DNA of 64,000 bases from Sphingopyxis sp. GW247-27LB (lineage in GTDB: Bacteria; Pseudomonadota; Alphaproteobacteria; Sphingomonadales; Sphingomonadaceae): NCBI RefSeq assembly GCF_002277025.1, contig NZ_NIWD01000015.1:365792-429791 (forward strand), given 5' to 3'. The position numbers were made by a program, and so were the translations under genes. Position 1 is the first letter of the stretch. The number at the start of each line of letters is the position of its first letter. Under the pieces are notes generated by a model, which worked only from the letters and a program-made list of their open reading frames with translations, searched no databases and had not been told where the DNA came from. This document shows, in pieces, positions 58,701-64,000 of the stretch.

Positions 58701-60107
58701 GAGATGGCTGGCATGGGCCTCGCCGGCGTAGATCACGGATTCCAGCTGGGCGTCGGAGAGCAGGCCCTGTTCAACCAGACCCTCGGGGAAATGCGGGCGG
58801 TAGCCGGGTTTGGGCGGCGCGACCGAGGTCATGGCAGCGGATTGCACGAGCCGGGTCGGATGTGGCTTTGCTCCAGCGATGCGGATCGACTGGAGCGTAT
58901 GGGGTTCGTAGATGCCCTCGCTCAGCCGGGCATTGCTGTCGGCGGCCCAGTCGATCTGCTCGTATTCGAGCGGAATGCCTGCCGGTTCGGCGGGTGGAAT
59001 AGCCGCTAGGCGGGGCTTCGCAGCGCCAGTTTTGGCTGGGCGGTTTGTCGGGAATGGCGAACTGACGACGGGAGCAACCGCGACCGTCACCGGCGCGCGC
59101 GGCGGCAAGATGTCGAGCAGCCAGCGCAGAAGTGTCGCGAGGTTGGGTGCCATGCCAGGTGTTGCGGGGAATGCAGTCGGATCGTCGGCAGGCTGCTTGT
59201 CGATCACTGTCAGCCGTGTCTCGATGCTCGTGCCATGGGGCGCGAACACGCTGCCTGCAATCGGTGCGGTGAACACGACATGCGCCTTTTCCTGCAACCG
59301 CACGAACCCGTCGCGCCATGCCTTGTGCTCGGGTGAACAGTTGGCGCCTGTGATGGCTACGAGCCGTCCACCATCGGAAAGTCGGGCAATGGCGGAGGAC
59401 AGATGTCGGAAGGCTGCATCGGCCACGCGGGTCTCGACATGGAGCGCGGTCGAGAAGGGCGGGTTCATGACGATGCAACTCGGCACCAACCCTGCATCGA
59501 GCCGGTCATGAATCTGCGCGGCGTCGTGCATCGACACGGTCGAACCTTCGAACAGGCTGTCGAGCAGCGCCGCGCGCACGTCGGCGACCTCGTTGACGGC
59601 CAACCTGCACCCGGCCAGTTCGGCCTGGATCGCAAGCAACCCGGTGCCCGCCGAGGGTTCCAGCACCAGTTCGCCCGGCTGAAGGCAAGCGGCGAAACCC
59701 GCAACCCAGGCCAAGCCCAGCGGCGTCGAGAATTGCTGGAAGGTCTGCATCTCCTCGCTGCGCCGCGTTTGCGTGGCGGCAAGGCGGGCGATGCGCTCGA
59801 CCAGCTTGAGCCGTTCAAACGGATCGACAGTCTTGGCGTGGATCGCCGAGCCGTAGCGACGCACGAACAGCAATTGGGCGACCTCCACCGCTTCGTAAGC
59901 GGATTTCCAGTCCCAGGCACCGCTGGCATCGCTTGCGCCAAAGGCGGAGTGCATGGCGGTGCGGATGGCGGGGGCGTCGATCCGGCGTCCGGCGACAAGA
60001 TGGCCGAGCAGACCATGGGCAGCAGCGATGATGTTCGATGCGATCTGCTCAGGACAAGGGACGGCAAGCGGGCGCACGGCGGCGCCCGCCAGTGGCGAGT
60101 TGGTCAT
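55755..60107 (-). CDS. Strawberry-notch-like helicase with N-terminal methyltransferase-like domain
   Basis: 1450 residues. The N-terminal methyltransferase-like domain has LVLEPSAGTGLLAIQAE (motif I) and CIVMNPPFSTALHVE (motif IV NPPF). A helicase core follows with WFLGDGTGAGKGRQVAGVILDNW (Walker A-like), DGVIVFDESHAM (DESH) and the strawberry-notch helicase C-terminal region VLVFSDAGGTGRSYHADI ... AIQGLGRTNRTNQAQPPLF. Full length for the large plasmid proteins of this type, whose activity is not established. Followed 1 bp later by Toprim; upstream of it is the DUF6117 gene. Confidence 0.93.
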   Translation of the reverse strand: MTNSPLAGAAVRPLAVPCPEQIASNIIAAAHGLLGHLVAGRRIDAPAIRTAMHSAFGASDASGAWDWKSAYEAVEVAQLLFVRRYGSAIHAKTVDPFERLKLVERIARLAATQTRRSEEMQTFQQFSTPLGLAWVAGFAACLQPGELVLEPSAGTGLLAIQAELAGCRLAVNEVADVRAALLDSLFEGSTVSMHDAAQIHDRLDAGLVPSCIVMNPPFSTALHVETRVADAAFRHLSSAIARLSDGGRLVAITGANCSPEHKAWRDGFVRLQEKAHVVFTAPIAGSVFAPHGTSIETRLTVIDKQPADDPTAFPATPGMAPNLATLLRWLLDILPPRAPVTVAVAPVVSSPFPTNRPAKTGAAKPRLAAIPPAEPAGIPLEYEQIDWAADSNARLSEGIYEPHTLQSIRIAGAKPHPTRLVQSAAMTSVAPPKPGYRPHFPEGLVEQGLLSDAQLESVIYAGEAHASHLAGHWTVDVTFDKVEAAPDDCETAVRFRKGWFLGDGTGAGKGRQVAGVILDNWLKGRRRSVWISKSDKLLEDAQRDWRALGQEPLLVTPFARFRQGTPIRLEQGILFTTYATLRSDARENRVSRVQQIVDWLGTDFDGVIVFDESHAMQNAGGGKSDRGDSAPSQQGRAGLRLQHALPDARILYVSATGATTVENLAYAQRLGLWGGADFPFDKRTDFVAAIEAGGVAAMEVLARDLKALGLYAARSLSYEGVEYELVEHQLTPEQVRIYDAYAGAFQVIHNNLDAALEAANITSSSEGTLNAQAKSAARSAFESAKQRFFNHLITAMKTPTLIAAIDQGLADGHAAVVQIVSTGEALLSRRLADIDPGEWNDVQVDITPREYVLDYLLHSFPTELHESFTDGDGNLASRLAYDEEGNVVQCREAIERRDRLIEQLASMEPVQGALDQIVQRFGTDMVAEVTGRSRRIVRKIDANGDRLAVENRPAHANLAEAQAFMEDRKQVLVFSDAGGTGRSYHADIGSRNQRLRHHYLLEAGWKADTAIQGLGRTNRTNQAQPPLFRPVATNVQAEKRFLSTIARRLDTLGAITRGQRQTGGQGLFRPEDNLESPYARDALRQLYVLIYAGKVEHCSLGTFESMTGLALTDGSGCLKDELPPITTFLNRLLALTIAMQNVLFTVFEQLLSAKVESAIAAGSYDLGLETLTADSFTVTGSEPIYVHPATGAETRLLTIAMRERNQPVSLEKALDLLREPGARLLVNARSKRAAVQLPARSLMLDDGEVERRIRLIRPMERLNFALNHLAETSWEELDERTFSATWQAEVAQVDEFTQSELHIVTGLLLPIWKQLPEESTRVYRLQTDDGTRIVGRRVSPAWAASATANANAPVLSPPQALALLREGRTVLDLADGLQLRRSRLMQMNRIELTGFGSTAVDRLKAMGLFSEIVSWKLRLFVPDDVVTGLAVIERLFERHPLARIADRKAA

Positions 60108-60154
60108 GGGAGTGATCCTTCAGATAGAGATTTTAGGGAAAGACTGGACCGCGT

Positions 60155-60370
60155 TCAGGCGGGCGGAACGTAGGCATCGTAGGGATTGCCGGGTGCCAGA
60201 TGACCGAATGGCGTCATCACATAGTCGCCGTCATTGCGGCCGACGGCGCACAGCACATAACGGGTCTCGCCGCTTGTCGTTTCGGTGCATTCCATCAACG
60301 CCAGGTCACCGGCTTTGGCGGCGTTGACCAGCGTCTCGAAATTGGTGCGGGCATAATCAGGAATCGCCAT
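60155..60370 (-). CDS. DUF6117 small protein
   Basis: 71 residues: MAIPDYARTNFETLVNAAKAGDLALMECTETTSGETRYVLCAVGRNDGDYVMTPFGHLAPGNPYDAYVPPA. The DYARTNFETLxxAAxxGDLALMEC...RYVLCAVGxxxGxYVMTPFGHL pattern is the small family I remember as DUF6117, found beside strawberry-notch/ParB genes. It overlaps the upstream gene by 14 bp. Function unknown. Confidence 0.8.
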   Translation of the reverse strand: MAIPDYARTNFETLVNAAKAGDLALMECTETTSGETRYVLCAVGRNDGDYVMTPFGHLAPGNPYDAYVPPA

Positions 60371-60875
60371 GGCGAATCTCCCCGTTTGCCGCTGCTTCCT
60401 TGTAGAAACGGTCGAACAGCGTGTGGGTCGATTCCGACCGGATGCTGCTGGCGGTGATCAGCATGGCAAGCCCGCCGAAACCATCGGGGCGCATTTTCGA
60501 GCAAGTGAACGCCATGGTGACGGTCAGATGATCGAGATCGGACGACCGGCGAACAATATCCTGCAGCACGTCGGGCCAGAGATCGCCGCACATGTCGAGT
60601 TCGATCTCCTCGTCGCCGAGGATCGTATCGGGCTGCTCGTCGATCAGCTTCTGAGCCAGGCGGCTGGTCTCGGGCGTCACGGCGTCGAGCGCGGCACGAA
60701 CTTCGTCGGCGGGCAGGTAGATGAGGTCGTTCGCCCCGTCCTCGCTGTAATAATAGGCGGCCTCGCTTGTCACTTCCTCGTCGAACACCTTGGCGAGGAA
60801 CAGGCGTTCGATCGGCTGCATTGCAGAAATCGGGATCACCGGATCAATCACGGTGGGCGTGTAATAGTCAGCCAT
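60357..60875 (-). CDS. Conserved hypothetical protein of the maintenance region
   Basis: 172 residues from ATG 60875 (MADYYTPTVIDPVIPISAMQPIERLFLAKVFDEEVTSEAAYYYSEDGANDLIYLPADEVRAAL). No catalytic motif; an acidic, mixed alpha/beta protein ending FDRFYKEAAANGEIRHGDS. The opening YYTPTVIxPxIP...MTxLExLLL-like pattern recurs in hypothetical proteins next to ParB on large plasmids. Function unknown. Confidence 0.7.
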   Translation of the reverse strand: MADYYTPTVIDPVIPISAMQPIERLFLAKVFDEEVTSEAAYYYSEDGANDLIYLPADEVRAALDAVTPETSRLAQKLIDEQPDTILGDEEIELDMCGDLWPDVLQDIVRRSSDLDHLTVTMAFTCSKMRPDGFGGLAMLITASSIRSESTHTLFDRFYKEAAANGEIRHGDS

Positions 60876-60942
60876 TTCAGGCTCCTTCGGAAATATGGGG
60901 AAAGAGGTGCGCGGGGCAGCCGTTGCCACCCCGCGCCAATCA

Positions 60943-63009
60943 TCACTCGGCGGCGATCGCCATCGCGTCGTCGAACCCGGCATCCTCGAGAACATCGTTG
61001 AGGAAATCGGGCAGCTCGGCGGCGTCGGCTGGTTCGGCTTCTGGCATCCGCAAGGGTTCGGGGAGCCATCCGGTGCCTTCGAGCAGCCGTTCGGCTTCGC
61101 GGGCCATGTCGCCCTTCTTCAGATGCTCGATTAGCACGGCGGTCGCATCGCCCTTGGCCTCGCGCACGGCCTCGATGATCCGGGGCTTGGTGACGCGGCC
61201 GAGGTAGTTGTCGACCGTGGGTTTCCAGCCCGCCTCGGCCATGTCGAGTCCGACCACCGTTGCGAGCGCATCAGCAGCGTTGATCCGCTGTGCGATGCCA
61301 TGCGCCGAGATGCGACCATCATAGCCTTTGGCCGCTTCGAACAGCGCGTTGACGCCGAGCGAGACGCAGTGGGCGAGCAATGCCATCTGTTCGGATTGCG
61401 CCAGGGCAGCAATCGCGTCCCACAGCTCTTGCGCGTCATCGGGCAGGCGCGATGCCCATTGCTCGTGCCGCTCCTGGATGCGGGTGCTCCAGACGCTGTC
61501 GCGCAAGTTCGGGGCGGCATTTCCGAGCCAAGCCTGGGTCACGCCGATCTGCACGCAGCCGTTCGACCGGTGCGAGTGGAACACCGACAGGCACAGGGCA
61601 TGGATCAGCGCCACGAAGGCGGCATCGGGCGCATTGGCCAGTGCGTCGCGAAGCGCCAGCGTGCGTTCGGCGGTAAGTTCGGAAACAAGCCGGTCCGGCA
61701 GCGGTCGGATAGCATCGTCCTCCTCTTCGCCCGCACCCGCGTCCTGAACCTGCCCGCCGACCGTCACCGTGGGGCCAGCAACGGCATCGGTGCCACCAGT
61801 CTCGCCCGCGACCGCATCGCCCTCGACAACGGGTTCGTCTTCGGGCCGGACATAGCCGCGGTCGATGCGCAGCCGCCCATCGTGCGCCAGCGACACGAAC
61901 ACGCCTGCGCGCGCCATTTCTTCGGGTTCGTAGATCGTGGGTCGGCAGGTCAGCGGGGTCATTTCGGCGTCGATCTCGGTCAGCCGGGCATCGACCTCGT
62001 CGGGCAGGTCGCAGCCGTCGCGATACTGCTCGCCGATGGCGTCGTATTCTTCGATCAGGGCATCGAGCCGTGCCTGTTCCTCATCGGTTAGCGGAACGGT
62101 GGTCCCGGTGATCCGGCGCTTGCCGCGCTCGCAGCCGTAGGGCAGGTCAATGGCGGCCTCGACCCACTTCCAGCCTTCGGCGCCGATGTCCTCAGCGGCG
62201 GTCGCCAGCTTCGCATTGACGAGTTGTTCGACCAGCACGGGATCCTGCAGCCAGCCATCCTCGTCGGAGGAAAACAGGTCGCGCATCACATAGCCGCCAG
62301 CCTCGGTGTAGGCGTCGAGCCCGATGAACCGCACGCGGCGGTCGGTCGCGGGAATCGCATCTTCGGTCAGCAGGCGGCGGATGTGATAGGCCGGGACATG
62401 CTGGCCCTGATTGACCTGTTCCCAGACCTGTTCCTGACGCGCATGATTGTCGGTGACCGAGAAGGCCATGAGCTGTTCGAGCGACATGCCGTCCTCACCA
62501 TAGACTTCGAGCAGGCTGGGCGAGACCGAGGCAAGCCGCAGCCGTTGCCGCACGGTCGAGACCGAAACGAAGAAGCGCGCCGCGATGTCTTCTTCGGACA
62601 GACCCGCCTCGATCAGCGCGCTGAAAGCGCGGAACTGGTCGAGCGGGTGAAGCCCGACCCGCATGACGTTCTCAGCGAGCGAATCTTCCTCGGCGATGCC
62701 AGCTTCGCGCACCACGCATGGGACCAGCTGATCCTTCGCCATCCGTTTGGACTTCACCAGCAGCTCAAGCGCGCGGAAGCGGCGGCCGCCCGCCGGAACC
62801 TCGAACTGGCCGGTTTCCTGGCCATCAACGTCGAGCATGGCGCGGACGTTGAGGCTCTGGAGCAGGGTGCGGCGATAGATGTCGTTGGCCAGATCCTCGA
62901 TCGAGAGGCCCGCCTTCACGCGCCGGACGTTCTTCTGGCTCAGCACCAGCTGGGAAAAGGGAATGTCGCGCGAGGAACTGAGCACGAGCTTGGGCAATGA
63001 CTTGGTCAT
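60943..63009 (-). CDS. Large ParB/RepB/Spo0J family protein
   Basis: 688 residues. ParB N-terminal domain with IPFSQLVLSQKNVRRV, GGRRFRALELLVKSKRM and EEDSLAENVMRVGLHPLDQFRAF (CTP/DNA-gate region), then a helix-turn-helix (SEEDIAARFFVSVSTVRQRLRLASVSPSLLEVYGEDGMSLEQLMAFSVTDN). About 450 further residues include a Gly/Asp-rich linker (about 410-450) and a helical C-terminus. It is larger than chromosomal ParB, like those on conjugative plasmids and elements. No ParA partner is seen, so a chromatin or nucleoid-like role is possible. Confidence 0.93.
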   Translation of the reverse strand: MTKSLPKLVLSSSRDIPFSQLVLSQKNVRRVKAGLSIEDLANDIYRRTLLQSLNVRAMLDVDGQETGQFEVPAGGRRFRALELLVKSKRMAKDQLVPCVVREAGIAEEDSLAENVMRVGLHPLDQFRAFSALIEAGLSEEDIAARFFVSVSTVRQRLRLASVSPSLLEVYGEDGMSLEQLMAFSVTDNHARQEQVWEQVNQGQHVPAYHIRRLLTEDAIPATDRRVRFIGLDAYTEAGGYVMRDLFSSDEDGWLQDPVLVEQLVNAKLATAAEDIGAEGWKWVEAAIDLPYGCERGKRRITGTTVPLTDEEQARLDALIEEYDAIGEQYRDGCDLPDEVDARLTEIDAEMTPLTCRPTIYEPEEMARAGVFVSLAHDGRLRIDRGYVRPEDEPVVEGDAVAGETGGTDAVAGPTVTVGGQVQDAGAGEEEDDAIRPLPDRLVSELTAERTLALRDALANAPDAAFVALIHALCLSVFHSHRSNGCVQIGVTQAWLGNAAPNLRDSVWSTRIQERHEQWASRLPDDAQELWDAIAALAQSEQMALLAHCVSLGVNALFEAAKGYDGRISAHGIAQRINAADALATVVGLDMAEAGWKPTVDNYLGRVTKPRIIEAVREAKGDATAVLIEHLKKGDMAREAERLLEGTGWLPEPLRMPEAEPADAAELPDFLNDVLEDAGFDDAMAIAAE

Positions 63010-63137
63010 GGGAGTTCTCCATGACGGGCAGCCGGGAGCCTCTCTCTCGGCCTCGACCCGTCACGAAGCGAAGCGCCGCCCTCTCACTCTCGAGAAGGCA
63101 GCGCCGCGCAGGAGAAACTTCCGGGACCGACCGGGGC

Positions 63138-63917
63138 TCAGTGGACCCGGTCCAGTAGCTTCTTTGCCTTGCCCTCCATGTCGAGGCGTGCGTCCTGGTG
63201 CGCCTTGTCGCGCGCCAGAGCGGTGATGCCCTGCACGAAGTCGAAGATAGATTCCGGTGGGCGGCCTTCCTCGGCCAGAACCGTTTCGATGATTTTGCCG
63301 GTCTCAGCCTTCGAGAAGCCGCGTGCCCGCAAGAAGTCGCTGCGATCTTCGTCGGTGCGGGCCACGATCCGTTCGCGCGCTGCATTGATGCCGTTGACGA
63401 AAGGCTGCGGCGAGGAGTTCGCGAAACCCTCCAGGGCCGGCGCGGCTTCGTGGGCAAAGCGGTTCGCCGCGTACTTGCTGTGGCGGATGCTGATTTCCTC
63501 GAAGTCTTCGACGCCCCAAAGGTTCCGGTTCTGGCAGACGGCACGCAGGTAGAAGCTCGCCATGCCCAACGTTTTCGCCCCAACCTCGGAATTCCAGCAG
63601 TAGAAGCCGCGGAAGAAGAGATCGGGCGATCCGTCGGGCAGACGCCCGGCTTCGATGGGATTGAGATCGTCGACCAGAAACAGGAAAACATCGCGATCCG
63701 ACGCGTAGAGGGTGGTCGTGTCGCGCGTGATGTCGATCCGCGGATTGTAGATGCCAGTCGACCAGTCGAGCACGCCCGGCACCTTCCAACGGGTGTCGCC
63801 CGTGCCATTGCCGGCAATCTTCTGAACAGCCTCGACGAGCTCATGGTCGTAGATCCGGCCATTATCCCGACTCTTCGGGACCGTCTCACCGATGCAATGC
63901 GGAAGTGATAGGACCAT
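63138..63917 (-). CDS. DUF932 domain protein
   Basis: 259 residues from ATG 63917, with AAGAAGG about 9 nt upstream. The frame continues to a GTG at 63974, but that would place the 46-bp palindrome inside the gene. NGRIYDHELVEAVQKIAGNGTGDTRWKVPGVLDWSTGIYNPRIDITRDTTTLYASDRDVFLFLVDDLNPIEAGRLPDGSPDLFFRGFYCWNSEVGAKTLGMASFYLRAVCQNRNLWGVEDFEEISIRHSKYAANRFAHEAAPAL is DUF932, a family common on plasmids and phages without known biochemical role. Last complete gene of the window. Confidence 0.88.
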   Translation of the reverse strand: MVLSLPHCIGETVPKSRDNGRIYDHELVEAVQKIAGNGTGDTRWKVPGVLDWSTGIYNPRIDITRDTTTLYASDRDVFLFLVDDLNPIEAGRLPDGSPDLFFRGFYCWNSEVGAKTLGMASFYLRAVCQNRNLWGVEDFEEISIRHSKYAANRFAHEAAPALEGFANSSPQPFVNGINAARERIVARTDEDRSDFLRARGFSKAETGKIIETVLAEEGRPPESIFDFVQGITALARDKAHQDARLDMEGKAKKLLDRVH

Positions 63918-63943
63918 GATCGCCAGCCTTCTTGTTAAGGATG

Positions 63944-63989
63944 CGATGTTTTGCCGGGGTGGGCTCGAGCCCACCCCGGCAAAACATCG
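63944..63989. repeat. Perfect 46-bp palindrome upstream of the DUF932 gene
   Basis: Arms of 23 bp meet at CTCGAG (63964-63969) with no loop. The left arm starts CGATGTTTTGCCGGGGTGGG and the right is its exact complement. In RNA it would form a very stable hairpin flanked by T/A runs, so a bidirectional terminator is possible; in DNA it is a candidate dyad binding site. Confidence 0.75.
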
Positions 63990-64000
63990 TCGCCCGGAGA

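Noticed and set aside
1..64000. CRISPR arrays, tRNA, rRNA, insertion-sequence transposases
   Set aside because: No regularly spaced repeats with unique spacers, no tRNA-like clover sequence and no transposase or integrase motif were recognised by eye.

Overview
The window is high-GC DNA whose gene content points to an alphaproteobacterium of the Sphingomonadaceae type (Sphingobium, Novosphingobium or Sphingopyxis-like). The evidence is a LysR/DUF2274/TrbIGFLKJEDCB conjugation block, a DUF3363 relaxase, RepA, a strawberry-notch helicase and a large ParB of the kind carried by sphingomonad plasmids and integrative conjugative elements. No rRNA, tRNA, CRISPR array, integrase or att site was recognised. 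Taxon and families are assigned from memory of protein families, without searches.

Region 1 (1-19869) is a stress and metal-resistance block. It holds the tail of an NrsF-type (DUF1109) anti-sigma factor, a DUF1499 protein, an operon of FAD oxidoreductase, NrtS, ECF sigma factor and zinc-finger protein, a VTT-membrane/disulfide-reductase fusion, and a compact mercury operon (merR divergent from merTPA) with a textbook 19-bp-spaced mer promoter. Next come two small minus-strand operons (CBS plus NlpC/YiiX-like; DUF3179 plus thioredoxin-like), a plus-strand operon (TonB receptor, NupC, CDP-alcohol phosphotransferase, AhpD-like), a lipoprotein with ten cysteines at exact five-residue intervals, and a TetR-controlled tautomerase/AhpD pair. 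Three minus-strand transcription units in this block are preceded by the same exact element GTAACC-N16-CGAA. I recall this as the promoter of the Caulobacter sigma-F/NrsF metal-stress system, so the units look like one regulon, with the sigma gene probably just left of the window.

Region 2 (20001-30501) is a complete mating-pair-formation operon, trbB-C-D-E-J-K-L-F-G-I-DUF2274, on the minus strand, with a convergent LysR regulator. The trbB ribosome-binding site lies inside a nested hairpin.

Region 3 (30803-38755) is a defence island lying between the trb operon and the traG/relaxase genes. It holds a Hachiman pair (HamA DUF1837 nuclease and HamB helicase) facing a putative PD-(D/E)XK nuclease and an Eco57I/PglX-like adenine methyltransferase. 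A second defence-like gene, an RloC/PrrC-like ATPase (50965-53208), lies further right.

Region 4 (38796-63917) holds the transfer and maintenance genes: two ribbon-helix-helix proteins around an inverted repeat, TraG, relaxase, lytic transglycosylase, two DUF736 proteins, TraF peptidase, DUF2840, RepA with iteron-like repeats, an AlpA-like protein, a frameshifted DUF6499/DUF2285 gene, an XRE regulator, DUF2493, Toprim, strawberry-notch, ParB and DUF932 proteins. No ParA-type ATPase is visible in the window. The window ends in a perfect 46-bp palindrome.
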